From 'Osedax' symbiont bacterium Rs2_46_30_T18 (GTDB lineage Bacteria; Pseudomonadota; Gammaproteobacteria; Pseudomonadales; Balneatricaceae): a DNA stretch of 48,773 bases. Position numbers and translations under genes: made by a program. The notes below the pieces were generated by a model. That model saw only the letters and a list, made by a program, of their open reading frames with translations. It ran no database searches and was not told the DNA's origin. The stretch is from positions 1 through 48,773 of the forward strand of contig MABF01000325.1 in NCBI GenBank assembly GCA_002163025.1, written 5' to 3'. This document shows, one piece after another, positions 34,352 to 44,600 of the stretch. Position 1 is the stretch's first letter. Every line of letters starts with the position of its first letter.

Positions 34352-35632
34352 ATGGCCAATTTTAGCCAATTAAATCTATGCCCTGAACTACAATTCACCC
34401 TCGAGCAATTAGGTTACAAACAGACCACTGAGATACAAGCCAAGGCAATTCCAGTGATTTTGGCGGGTAGTGACATCCTCGCTCAAGCGCAGACAGGAAC
34501 AGGCAAGACCGCTGGTTTCGCCCTGCCTATGATTGAGAAACTACGCCAGCGCCAACAGACTAATGACTACCACCCCATTCGCGGTTTAGTATTAACCCCC
34601 ACTCGGGAACTGGCGATCCAGGTTGCAGATAAAACGCTGAGCTACGGTAGCGAATTGGGAATGCGCGTAGTCTCTGTCTACGGCGGTGTACGCTTTGATA
34701 ATCAGATTCGCAAGATGAAGCGCGGTGCCGACATATTAGTGGCTACGCCCGGACGACTGCTGGAAATGCTGATCCAGAGAAAATTCTCTCTCGACCAGCT
34801 AGAGATACTCGTGTTTGATGAAGCAGATCGGATGCTTGACTTAGGCTTTATCCACGACATCAATAGAATCATGAGTTTCGCCCCTAAAACCAGGCAAACT
34901 TTATTATTCTCGGCCACCTACAACGACAAAATTGAGAGCTGGGCAAGCTCTGTACTCAACAATCCGCAGAAAATTAGCGTCAGCCCCAGCAATTCTGCCG
35001 CCAAAAAAGTCCAGCAACTGGCCTATAAAGTCGACAACAGCAGCAAAGAAGAAGTTCTGATCCATTTAATCACTAGCGGTAATTGGAAGCAGACCCTTGT
35101 TTTTACCCGCACTAAAAGACGTGCAGACAAAGTCGCCACTGCATTAATTGATGCAGGCATCAACGCCATGGCGATACACGGCGACAAACTGCAGAAAGAG
35201 CGCATTGAGGCATTAACCGCGTTTAGCGAACAGCAGCTAGATGTGCTAGTTGCCACTGACGTTGCCGCGCGCGGGCTGGATATTGAAGCGCTACCCAGAG
35301 TGGTCAATTTTGATCTGCCAAACCAAAGTGAAGCTTACGTGCACCGCATCGGTCGCACCGCCAGGGCGGGAAAATCAGGCCAGGCAATTTCTTTTGTCGC
35401 CCCTGACGAGCGCCAATATTTACTGGAGATCGAGAAGCTATTAGGCAAACAATTGCAATTCCACAGCATCCCATTACTAGAGAAAGGCAAACTGATCAGC
35501 GAAAAAGCTGCTGGCATCAAACGCGCTAACAACAGCAAAAGAAAGACTGCCAAGGCAAAATTTATCGCCCCAGAGCTGGAGAAGACCAACAAGCCCGCAC
35601 TACGCCCTTCGCTGCTAAGCAAAAAGAAATAA
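34352..35632 (+). CDS. rhlE: DEAD-box RNA helicase, RhlE-like
   Basis: This ATP-dependent RNA helicase of about 426 residues has all core motifs: the Q motif (PIQ-type TTEIQAKAIP), motif I AQTGTGKT, Ia PTRELA, GG and TPGR, II DEAD, III SAT, and V/VI DVAARGLD and HRIGRTARAG. The C-terminus is a short basic tail (KRKTAKAKFIAPELEKTNK). The start at 34352 (MANFSQLNL) has AGG 7 bases upstream and fits the family N-terminus. RhlE-type helicases act in ribosome maturation and mRNA turnover, often at low temperature. A second paralogue lies at 40011-41345. Confidence 0.9.
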   Translation: MANFSQLNLCPELQFTLEQLGYKQTTEIQAKAIPVILAGSDILAQAQTGTGKTAGFALPMIEKLRQRQQTNDYHPIRGLVLTPTRELAIQVADKTLSYGSELGMRVVSVYGGVRFDNQIRKMKRGADILVATPGRLLEMLIQRKFSLDQLEILVFDEADRMLDLGFIHDINRIMSFAPKTRQTLLFSATYNDKIESWASSVLNNPQKISVSPSNSAAKKVQQLAYKVDNSSKEEVLIHLITSGNWKQTLVFTRTKRRADKVATALIDAGINAMAIHGDKLQKERIEALTAFSEQQLDVLVATDVAARGLDIEALPRVVNFDLPNQSEAYVHRIGRTARAGKSGQAISFVAPDERQYLLEIEKLLGKQLQFHSIPLLEKGKLISEKAAGIKRANNSKRKTAKAKFIAPELEKTNKPALRPSLLSKKK

Positions 35633-35659
35633 AACTGGCACGACTTAACACCAAGACAT

Positions 35660-35694
35660 AAAAAAGCCGGCTCCTGTGCCTCAGCAGCCGGCTT
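35660..35694 (-). terminator. intrinsic terminator of the leu operon
   Basis: On the minus strand AAGCCGGCT pairs with AGCCGGCTT over a 13-nt loop and is followed by six T. It lies 20 bases after the leuB stop. The plus-strand side also folds, but its downstream flank (GGGTTTC) is weakly T-rich, so it may partly end rhlE transcripts. Confidence 0.9.
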
Positions 35695-35713
35695 GGGTTT
35701 CTTGCAGTAATTA

Positions 35714-36796
35714 CTACGCTTGTAGCGCAGCCACTACAGCATCACCCATTTCACTGGTCGACACTTTAGTTGTTCCCTCGCTATAGATATCAGCGGTACG
35801 CAACCCCTGATCAAGCACGCTCTCAACGGCCTGCTCAATCTTATCGGCAACATCTTGCATGCCAAGAGAGTGGCGTAACATCATAGAGGCAGACAAAATC
35901 ATTGCCAGTGGGTTGGCAATCCCCTGCCCTGCAATATCAGGTGCCGAACCGTGACAGGGCTCATACATACCTTTGCCATTGATATCCAGTGAAGCTGAAG
36001 GCAGCATGCCAATAGACCCGGTCAGCATCGCCGCTGCGTCCGACAAAATATCACCAAACATGTTGCCTGTGACTATCACATCGAACTGCTTGGGGGCGCG
36101 AATCAGTTGCATGGCAGCATTATCGACATACATGTGCGACAACTCAACTTCTGGATAGTCACTGCTCATTTCATCCATTATTTCACGCCATAACATTGTG
36201 ACTTCAAGGACGTTAGCCTTATCCACCGAGCAGAGCTTCTTGTTGCGTTTCATCGCCGTCTCAAAGGCCACTTTACCAATGCGACGAATCTCGTTTTCAT
36301 CGTATACATAAGTGTTATAACCCTCGCGAGTACCGTCTTCTTTAACTCTGATACCCCTTGGCTGTCCAAAGTAGATACCACCGGTTAACTCACGAACAAT
36401 CAGTATATCTAAGCCCGAAACCAGCTCTGGCTTTAATGAAGAAGCTGCAGCCAACTGCGGGTATAGGATAGCCGGACGCAAGTTGCCAAACAACTCCAGT
36501 CGAGAGCGAATTTGCAGCAAACCGCCGATTTCCGGACGCTCTTTAGGCGGCAGCGAATCCCATTTAGGGCCACCGACACAGGCCAGTAGTATCGCATCAG
36601 CGCTTTGGCATTTCTGCCATGTTTGCTCTGGGAAGGCACTGCCGGCAGCATCAATCGCCGCACCGCCCACTAAAGCGTGATCCAACTCAAGCCCCAGCGA
36701 ATACTGCTGGTTTACTAAGGCTAAAACTTTATCAACCTCAGTTGAAATTTCCGGACCAATACCATCACCTGGCAATATTAAAACTTTCTTCGACAT
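35714..36796 (-). CDS. leuB: 3-isopropylmalate dehydrogenase LeuB
   Basis: LeuB oxidises and decarboxylates 3-isopropylmalate to the 2-keto precursor of leucine with NAD. The 360 residues match the family. Typical blocks are [15 protein letters not shown] at the N-terminus, [14 protein letters not shown], the substrate-binding [15 protein letters not shown], the catalytic [13 protein letters not shown], and the metal-binding [29 protein letters not shown]. It is the last gene of leuC-leuD-leuB, with a terminator directly after it. Confidence 0.97.
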   Translation of the reverse strand: MSKKVLILPGDGIGPEISTEVDKVLALVNQQYSLGLELDHALVGGAAIDAAGSAFPEQTWQKCQSADAILLACVGGPKWDSLPPKERPEIGGLLQIRSRLELFGNLRPAILYPQLAAASSLKPELVSGLDILIVRELTGGIYFGQPRGIRVKEDGTREGYNTYVYDENEIRRIGKVAFETAMKRNKKLCSVDKANVLEVTMLWREIMDEMSSDYPEVELSHMYVDNAAMQLIRAPKQFDVIVTGNMFGDILSDAAAMLTGSIGMLPSASLDINGKGMYEPCHGSAPDIAGQGIANPLAMILSASMMLRHSLGMQDVADKIEQAVESVLDQGLRTADIYSEGTTKVSTSEMGDAVVAALQA

Positions 36797-36862
36797 ATCA
36801 ACTCATCCGTTTAATTCATTGAACATTAAATATACATATCGTTAATTTGAGGACAAATACCG

Positions 36863-37528
36863 CTAATCAACTGAGTTTTCAGGACTAATGGCCCCAAATA
36901 ACCAGGGGGCTGCCAGCTTGCGCTTAGCTTCATAGGCTTGAATATCCGCGGTATTTTGCAAGGTAAGATCTATATCATCCAAACCCTTTAGCAGGCAATG
37001 TTTTCTAAATGCCTCAACCTCAAAACTGTGCTCTTCGCCGCTGGGGGTAATTACCACTTGCCGCTCCAAGTCGACATTTAACTGATAGCCTTCAGTGGCA
37101 GCACATTCACTGAACAGCTGATCGACAATCTGCTCACTTAGCACTACAGGTAACAAGCCATTTTTAAAGCAGTTATTATAAAATATATCGGCAAAACTCG
37201 GTGCGATTACAGTGCGAAAACCAAAGTCCTCGAGTGCCCAGGGGGCATGCTCTCTGGATGACCCGCAGCCAAAATTCACTCTGGCTAGCAGCACCGAAGA
37301 GCCCTGATAGCGACTTTGGTTTAATACAAAATCTTCATTTAAGGGCCGATTGCTGCAATCTTGATCGGCGACACCTTCATCCAAATAGCGAATTTCATCG
37401 AATAAAAAGACTCCGAAACCAGAGCGTTTGATAGATTTTAAAAATTGCTTGGGAATAATCATATCAGTATCGACGTTGGCACGATCAATAGGGGCAACTA
37501 TTCCTTTGTGTTGTTTAAATACATTCAT
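36863..37528 (-). CDS. leuD: 3-isopropylmalate dehydratase small subunit LeuD
   Basis: LeuD pairs with LeuC to isomerise 2-isopropylmalate to 3-isopropylmalate. The 221 residues hold the swivel-domain blocks [20 protein letters not shown] and the conserved [20 protein letters not shown], followed by [17 protein letters not shown]. It begins 3 bases after the leuC stop, with GGAGC inside the end of leuC as likely ribosome site, so the two subunits are translationally linked. leuB follows after 66 bases. Confidence 0.97.
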   Translation of the reverse strand: MNVFKQHKGIVAPIDRANVDTDMIIPKQFLKSIKRSGFGVFLFDEIRYLDEGVADQDCSNRPLNEDFVLNQSRYQGSSVLLARVNFGCGSSREHAPWALEDFGFRTVIAPSFADIFYNNCFKNGLLPVVLSEQIVDQLFSECAATEGYQLNVDLERQVVITPSGEEHSFEVEAFRKHCLLKGLDDIDLTLQNTADIQAYEAKRKLAAPWLFGAISPENSVD

Positions 37529-37531
37529 AAC

Positions 37532-38953
37532 TTATTGCTCCACCATCTCTCTAACATCAACAAAATTACCGGCAATCGCCGCCGCTGCTGCCATCGCCGG
37601 ACTCACTAAGTGAGTTCTTCCGCCGTTGCCCTGTCGCCCTTCAAAATTGCGGTTCGAGGTTGAAGCGCAATGCTCTCCAGGCGCTAACTTATCCGGATTC
37701 ATTGCCAGACACATGGAGCAGCCAGGTTCACGCCATTGAAATCCAGCGGCTTCAAATATCTTATCCAGCCCTTCAGCTTCCGCCTGTGCTTTGACCAGCC
37801 CGGAGCCAGGCACTACGATTGCCTCTTTAATACTGCTGGCAACCGTTCTTCCTTTCGCCACTTTTGCCGCATCACGCATATCTTCAATGCGTGAGTTAGT
37901 GCAAGAGCCGATAAAGATCCGGTCTAATTTTATCGAAGTGATTGTCTGATCGGCGCTCAATCCCATGTATTCAAGCGCTCGATTAATCCCGTCAATTTTT
38001 ACCTGATCAGTTTCATTGTCCGGGTTGGGAACTTGCGCGTCTATAGCGACAACCATCTCAGGTGAGGTACCCCAAGTCACTTGGGGCAGAATATCCGTGG
38101 CATTAATATCCACCACAGTATCAAATTGTGCATCCGCATCGGAGTGCAAATCTGCCCAATCAGACTCTGCCAACGTCCACATATCCCCTTTAGGGGCAAA
38201 TGGGCGACCTTTTACATAGTCTAATGTCAACTGATCAACAGCCACCATGCCCACTCGAGCACCCGCTTCGATTGCCATATTACAAATAGTCATGCGCCCT
38301 TCCATGGAAATACTTTTCATGGTCGAGCCGCCAAACTCAATGGCATAACCTGTTCCGCCAGCGGTACCTAAAACACCGATAATGTGCAATACCAAATCTT
38401 TTGCAGTCACACCCAGACCCAACTCGCCTTCGATTTTAATCAACATGTTTTTCATCTTGCGGGTGATAAGACACTGCGTTGCCAATACATGCTCTACTTC
38501 AGAGGTTCCGATACCGTGCGCCAGGGCACCAAAGGCACCGTGGGTAGCAGTGTGCGAATCCCCGCACACTACAGTAGAACCCGGTAGTGTTGCCCCCTGC
38601 TCAGGGCCGACAACATGCACTATGCCCTGGCGATGATCATTCATTTTAAATTCTAAAATGCCAAAATCATCACAGTTATCATCTAAGGTCTGCACTTGGA
38701 TACGCGAAATAGGATCCACTATTTTTGAGACACCGCCATCGCGATTAGTAGTGGGAACGTTGTGATCCGGAGTTGCCAGATTTGCATCGATGCGCCAGGG
38801 CTTCCTTCCCGCCAGTCGCAGGCCTTCAAACGCCTGTGGCGAAGTCACTTCGTGTAATAATTGTAAATCTATATACAGTAGCGCACTGCCATCATCATTG
38901 GCGCGCACTAAATGGGCATCAAATATTTTATCGTATAACGTCTTGCCAGCCAT
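37532..38953 (-). CDS. leuC: 3-isopropylmalate dehydratase large subunit LeuC
   Basis: LeuC is the Fe-S subunit of isopropylmalate isomerase. The 473 residues carry [33 protein letters not shown], the cluster Cys in [15 protein letters not shown], and two more in [14 protein letters not shown]. The closing [22 protein letters not shown] is typical of the aconitase superfamily. GAGGAG lies 8 bases before the ATG. It is divergent from a LysR regulator, and the intergenic region contains two dyads. leuA is not in this window. Confidence 0.97.
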   Translation of the reverse strand: MAGKTLYDKIFDAHLVRANDDGSALLYIDLQLLHEVTSPQAFEGLRLAGRKPWRIDANLATPDHNVPTTNRDGGVSKIVDPISRIQVQTLDDNCDDFGILEFKMNDHRQGIVHVVGPEQGATLPGSTVVCGDSHTATHGAFGALAHGIGTSEVEHVLATQCLITRKMKNMLIKIEGELGLGVTAKDLVLHIIGVLGTAGGTGYAIEFGGSTMKSISMEGRMTICNMAIEAGARVGMVAVDQLTLDYVKGRPFAPKGDMWTLAESDWADLHSDADAQFDTVVDINATDILPQVTWGTSPEMVVAIDAQVPNPDNETDQVKIDGINRALEYMGLSADQTITSIKLDRIFIGSCTNSRIEDMRDAAKVAKGRTVASSIKEAIVVPGSGLVKAQAEAEGLDKIFEAAGFQWREPGCSMCLAMNPDKLAPGEHCASTSNRNFEGRQGNGGRTHLVSPAMAAAAAIAGNFVDVREMVEQ

Positions 38954-38997
38954 GTTGTTAACTCCTCACTACTTCCACTAATGTTCTTGTTGTCTCT

Positions 38998-39015
38998 ATA
39001 ACCCTTAGGGGTTAT
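38998..39015. promoter_or_regulatory. dyad in the leuC-lysR intergenic region
   Basis: ATAACCC-TTAG-GGGTTAT is an inverted repeat (7-bp arms, 4-bp spacer) 45 bases from the leuC start. It is a candidate operator for the divergent LysR protein. It could also act as an RNA hairpin in the leuC leader. Confidence 0.5.
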
Positions 39016-39088
39016 CTCTATTATCGTTGCTCGCGATATCTAATTTTTATAGGGCTATTTTAATCCGATAAATTATATAACACAAATT

Positions 39089-39101
39089 CATAATTTTTAT
39101 G
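39089..39101. promoter_or_regulatory. AT-rich dyad in the leuC-lysR intergenic region
   Basis: CATAA-TTT-TTATG is an inverted repeat of the short AT-rich type that LysR-family proteins often bind. It lies 50 bases before the lysR start and may be an autoregulatory site. Confidence 0.4.
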
Positions 39102-39150
39102 TAAACTATTCCCAGAAGGAATAGATAACACTCTCCCATGGAAACTTTTT

Positions 39151-40014
39151 ATGGACACTAATACATTAAATGCTTTTATCGCTGTCGCTGAAAAGGGCTC
39201 TTTTTCACTGGCTGCTCAGCAACTATTTATCACCCAGTCAGCCATCAGTAAAAGAATTGCCCTACTTGAGCAACAACTGGGCAAGAAATTATTTGACCGT
39301 ATTGGTCGACAGGTAAACTTGACCAGCGCCGGTCAGGCCCTGCTGCCCTGCGCTGAAAAAATATTAATGTCATTTGATGATGCTCGCACTGTGATCGATA
39401 ATCTGGACAGCCAGATCAACGGTACTTTGTCTCTGGCCTCTAGCCACCACATTGGACTGCATAGACTGCCCAAAGTACTCAGGCAATACAGCCAAAGGTA
39501 TCCGCAAGTGCAATTAAATTTAAGTTTTGGTGAGTCAGAAACCGCCTACCAAGGGGTGGTAAAAGGGCATTTAGAACTGGCACTGATCACTTTGGCGCCG
39601 CTGCCAGACCCAGCTATTAGTGCTACAAAAGTATGGACCGATCACATGCAATTTGTCGTGGCAACAGATCATCCCCTGGCCCAACAAGACCAAGTCAGCT
39701 TGGAACAACTCACCCGGCACCAGCCTCTGTTACCGGATCTGCAGACTTTCACCCGGCAGATCACCGCTGAGCGCTTCACTCAACAGGGACTTAATTTAGA
39801 GGTAAGGATGTCGACTAACAACTTGGATACGATAAAGATGATGGTCAGCAACGGGCTTGGATGGAGTTTACTACCTCAGAGTATGATCGATGACTCACTA
39901 CAAGTACTGGCAACCGATCAATTACCTATCTATCGCAGTTTGGGCTATATATATCACCGCGAGAGAACCTTATCTAACGCGGCCAAACAATTTATAGCTC
40001 TGCTCAGCGATTAA
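39151..40014 (+). CDS. LysR-family transcriptional regulator next to leuCDB
   Basis: This 287-residue LysR-type regulator has an N-terminal winged helix-turn-helix (residues about 3-62, [29 protein letters not shown]). The substrate-binding domain follows from about residue 90 ([22 protein letters not shown] onward). Being divergent from leuC, it is the natural candidate to control leucine synthesis. In pseudomonads a LysR gene occupies the same place. The ligand is not readable from sequence. Its TAA overlaps the stop of the convergent helicase gene. Confidence 0.9.
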   Translation: MDTNTLNAFIAVAEKGSFSLAAQQLFITQSAISKRIALLEQQLGKKLFDRIGRQVNLTSAGQALLPCAEKILMSFDDARTVIDNLDSQINGTLSLASSHHIGLHRLPKVLRQYSQRYPQVQLNLSFGESETAYQGVVKGHLELALITLAPLPDPAISATKVWTDHMQFVVATDHPLAQQDQVSLEQLTRHQPLLPDLQTFTRQITAERFTQQGLNLEVRMSTNNLDTIKMMVSNGLGWSLLPQSMIDDSLQVLATDQLPIYRSLGYIYHRERTLSNAAKQFIALLSD

Positions 40015-41345
40015 GCGGCGGGCTTAGAGCGCTGCCCACGTCCCGCTGTCGTTGAAGCAGAATTATTAGTTCTGTGTCTTCTGTTTTTAGAGACGGGTTT
40101 GTGACCGCGCACATTCTCGCCAGAGCGCTGGCCATCCCTGTGATCTTGACCGGCCTTTTTCGGCTTTTTGTCCTTAAATGGACGAGTATCTAACTTGGAT
40201 TCAGGCAGTTTGTTGACAGGTGTAAAGCCCGGGGCAATCTTTCTGGGAATCAACTCTTTAATCAGTCGTTCAATATCTTTTAACTGCTTAAACTCGTCCG
40301 CTGTTACCAATGAGACTGCATGCCCCTCAGCGCCTGCTCTGCCCGTTCTTCCGATACGGTGTACATAGTCTTCTGATACATTCGGCAGATCGAAATTTAC
40401 AACTTGTGGCAGTTGATCTATGTCTATACCACGTGCGGCGATATCGGTCGCGACCAACACTTGAACACTGCTATCTTTAAATCCGGCCAGCGCTTTAGTG
40501 CGCGCTCCCTGGCTTTTATTACCGTGAATAGCTGCCGCTTTGATACCGGCGCTCTCCAGTTGTTTAGTCAGTTTGTTTGCGCCGTGTTTAGTGCGGCTAA
40601 AAACCAGTACCTGAAACCAGTTATGCTCTTTAATCAAATGGATTAACAGCGACGCTTTTTGGTTTTTATCCACCGAGTATAGTGACTGCTCGACAGTGCG
40701 AACTCGAGAGTTGCGCGGAGAGACAGATATTTCAATCGGATTATTGACCATCCGCTTGGCCAACGTTCGGATATCGTCTGAAAAAGTCGCAGAAAACATT
40801 AAATTTTGTCGCTTGGCAGGCAGTAATGCCAGTATTTTTTTGATGTCGTGAATAAAGCCCATATCTAACATTCGATCGGCTTCATCCAGCACCAATATTT
40901 CTAACTGATTAAATTTAATAGCATTTTGACTAAATAAATCCAGCAGTCGCCCCGGTGTCGCCACCAACACATCCACTCCCTGACGAAGTTTTTGCATTTG
41001 CGGGTTAATTTTCACCCCGCCGAAGACCACGGTAGAGCGCAGCGGTAAATACTTGGAATATGTTTCAACGTTGTCGGCAATTTGTGCCGCCAACTCTCTG
41101 GTAGGCGTTAAGATCAGGGTGCGCACACAATTTGCTTTAGCCCTGTTTCCCTGGGATAGCTTTTCTAAAATAGGTAAGGTAAAGCCAGCTGTTTTACCTG
41201 TGCCGGTCTGTGCCGCCGCCATAACATCCAATCCTTTGAGCACTGCAGGTATCGCTTCAGCTTGAATGGGTGATGGTTTATCGTAACCTTTTTCAGCAAC
41301 TGCTTTAAGAATAGGCTCACATAGACCGAGATCGGCAAAACTCAT
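40011..41345 (-). CDS. DEAD-box RNA helicase, RhlE-like paralogue
   Basis: This helicase of about 444 residues starts at [13 protein letters not shown] (ATG at 41345, with GAGAAG 5 bases upstream). Helicase motifs are complete: [38 protein letters not shown] and [10 protein letters not shown]. The C-terminal tail is long and basic ([17 protein letters not shown] onward) and is the probable RNA-binding extension that distinguishes such paralogues. It is about as close to RhlE as the copy at 34352, so both are RhlE-group enzymes with probably different targets. It ends tail to tail with the LysR gene. Confidence 0.88.
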   Translation of the reverse strand: MSFADLGLCEPILKAVAEKGYDKPSPIQAEAIPAVLKGLDVMAAAQTGTGKTAGFTLPILEKLSQGNRAKANCVRTLILTPTRELAAQIADNVETYSKYLPLRSTVVFGGVKINPQMQKLRQGVDVLVATPGRLLDLFSQNAIKFNQLEILVLDEADRMLDMGFIHDIKKILALLPAKRQNLMFSATFSDDIRTLAKRMVNNPIEISVSPRNSRVRTVEQSLYSVDKNQKASLLIHLIKEHNWFQVLVFSRTKHGANKLTKQLESAGIKAAAIHGNKSQGARTKALAGFKDSSVQVLVATDIAARGIDIDQLPQVVNFDLPNVSEDYVHRIGRTGRAGAEGHAVSLVTADEFKQLKDIERLIKELIPRKIAPGFTPVNKLPESKLDTRPFKDKKPKKAGQDHRDGQRSGENVRGHKPVSKNRRHRTNNSASTTAGRGQRSKPAA

Positions 41346-41559
41346 AAATACTTCTCTTTTATAAAAAAATAGGGGGGGCATTACACATACAGAGGCTGTA
41401 AAGCGCGCTGCAGTGTACAGTAGCTACACAAAAGGTACTACGATTTTTTGCAATAAGGTCGACTCGCTGCGCTAATTAAGCTTTTTTCCGAGTCATTGGT
41501 AACATCCGATGCCGGCAACTACTACTGAGGTAGTGTTAAAATGGCGCTAACACAGGCAT

Positions 41560-41585
41560 AAAAAAACCCGCACATGGCGGGTTTT
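41560..41585 (-). terminator. intrinsic terminator of gdhB
   Basis: On the minus strand AAAACCCGC pairs with GCGGGTTTT over a 5-nt loop, followed by further T. It lies 22 bases after the gdhB stop. Confidence 0.92.
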
Positions 41586-41607
41586 ATGCTGAAAACACTA
41601 GAAGTGT

Positions 41608-44600
41608 TTAAATAACTTCAGCAGTATTCTTAGCTAAATCTACTAGCTCTTTGCCTGCAACTATGTACATCGCATAGTCTTGTTTTTCGGCATTGCGCAA
41701 TTCATCAAGGACACTACTCCAGCGCACTGTCAGGGACTGATGTTTATCAGCCCACTTTTCAACCACTGACTTAATATTATCGCCTTTCTTAAAGCCTAGT
41801 AACACAGACCTTAACAGAATTCCATGCTGCCACTCTAAGTCATCACGGAAAGCTTCACGGGCAAGCCCCTGCCAGTGGCTCTCCACATTAAGGGCATTCA
41901 ACTGCTGCGCAAACCAGACTAATTCAAGCTTGTTACCCACCTTAAAATACGCTCTGGCGACATTCTCGAAAGAGACATTAACCGCCTTGCCTATATCGCC
42001 AATGTCCAACACAGAATAAAGCCCGCGGGTGCTGGCAATCGCCGAAGCAATATCTTCACTCACGCCTAAGTTTACGTATTTATCAAAGGTTTGCTTCCAG
42101 CGCTCCAGTGGTTCACCGATCAGGAATTTGTCCATACCTTTTGCGGCTGTATCGATAAGGCCGGCGAATTGATCAAACTCGATCTGGCAATCTAAGCCGC
42201 TAACCCGGTTGCGTACAAACCAGCGTGTGGCACGTCGAGTCAGATGTTGCAGGTCCTGCATCAGATCCAACTGTACGTTCGAATCAATACCGTAGTCCAT
42301 GGCTTCAATCTTGCTCCAGGTCTCGGTCACCTTGAAAATATCACGCACCAGAATATAGGCCCTGGCAATGACTCCGACATCTGCACCGGTAGAGGCTACC
42401 AGACGATCTACGAAGTTAATTCCCATAAAATTGACAATATGATTGGCAACTTGAGTGGCGACTAATTCTCGATTAAGACGATGCTGCTTCATTTGCGCGC
42501 CGTATTGTTGCTCTAACTTCACCGGAAATGAAGTGGTCAGCTCACGTGAAACATAGACATCATCGGGAACACTGGTCAGTAGTAGCGATTCCTTCAGATC
42601 TGCTTTAGCGTAGGAAACCAATACTGAAAGTTCCGGACGGGTAAGACCAAGACCAGAATGGGCACGCTCTATCATCACTTCATCGCTAGGCAAAAACTCC
42701 AATTCCCGATTCAGCTTACCTTGGGATTCGAGGTTATTGGTAAATCTTCGGTACTCAGCCATCGATTTAACCGCCTGACGCTCAGCCAAACTGATCGCTT
42801 GCACTTGACGATAATTGTTAGACAACACTAACTCGCCCACTTCATCAGTCATTGACGCCAATAAATTGTTGCGTTGCTTCTGGGTCAAATCACCATCATC
42901 CATGATGCCTTTAAGCAAGATCTTGATGTTAACTTCGTGATCCGAACAATCCACACCCGCTGCGTTGTCGATAAAATCGGTATTTGAACGGCCGCCATTA
43001 AGGCAGTATTCCACTCGCCCTAGCTGAGTAGTACCTAAGTTTCCACCCTCGCCTATCACCTTACAGCGCAGCTCATTACCGTTAACTCGCAATACATCAT
43101 TGGCCTTATCCCCTACTTCTTCATGAGATTCGGAAGATGCCTTAATGTAAGTACCAATACCACCGTTCCAAAGTAGGTCAACTTCTGCCTTCAGTAACGC
43201 ATTAATTAACTCGGTAGGCGTCATGCTGGCGGTCTTAACCCCTAGCATCGCTTTAATTTCCGGGGTTAATTTGATCGACTTAGCACTGCGATCAAATAAA
43301 CCGCCACCTTTGGAAATCAGAGTTTTATCATAATCCGACCAGCTGGATCGTGGCAGATCAAATAAGCGCTGACGCTCGACAAAGGTTTTAGCGGCGTTTG
43401 GTTTTGGATCGATAAAAATGTGCAAGTGGTTGAAAGCCGATAACAGGCAAATCTTATCGGAAAGCAACATCCCATTACCAAATACGTCACCGGCCATGTC
43501 ACCTATACCGATGACACTAAATTCGTCTTTGGCGGTATTAACGCCCATCTCTCTGAAGTGGCGCTCAACTGACACCCAGGCGCCTTTCGCAGTAATACCC
43601 ATGCCTTTGTGATCGTAACCGACACTGCCACCAGAGGCGAAAGCATCGCCCATCCAGAAACCGTACTCATCGGAGATACCGTTGGCGATGTCTGAGAATG
43701 TCGCAGTGCCTTTATCGGCGGCAACCACCAGGTAAGGGTCATCTTCGTCACGGCGTACTACATCTTTAGGCGGTGCCACCTCGCCCTCTACTAAGTTGTC
43801 TGTAATGTCTAAAAGCGCACTGATGAATATCTTGTAGCATGCAATGCCTTCAGCCAGGAATTCTTCACGGGACAAACCATCGTGTAAATTTTGCGGTACG
43901 AAGCCACCTTTGGCACCGACTGGAACAATAACAGCATTTTTCACTTGCTGCGCCTTCACTAGACCTAGGACTTCGGTGCGGAAATCTTCAGCCCGATCAG
44001 ACCAGCGCAGGCCACCACGGGCAACCTTACCACCGCGCAAATGAACACCTTGCACTCTCGGTGAGAAGACAAAGATTTCAAACAGCGGTGCCGGTAGAGG
44101 AATCCCGGGAATGTTCTGAGGCATCAACTTAAAACTCACATAAGTTTTGTTGCTTCCAGTGCTATCATTCTGGAAGAAGTTGGTGCGAACAGTGCCTTTA
44201 ATTAACGCCAGGTACTGCCTTAATACTCGATCATCGGTAAGGCTAGTGACGCTATCGAAGCTACTAATCAACGCCTCTTCTATTTTTTCAGCCTTTTTGA
44301 CTGAAGACTTCTTGGGATCAAAGTAAGCGTGAAATAAACTGATTAACTGTTCGGCAATAGCCGGGTATTGATTGAGCGTCGCAATAATAGCATCGGTACT
44401 GATAGGAAAGCGGATTTGCTTCATGTAGGCCGCATAGGCGCGCAGTAACACTACATCACGCCATTCCAGCTTGGCACCTAACACCAGACGGTTGAAATTA
44501 TCCGAGGAGGCACGCTTGTTCCAGATGGCCAAGAAGGCTTGTTGGAAAGAGATGCGGTGGTCTTTGACATCAATACTACCATTGCCATTGTAAACTAAAT

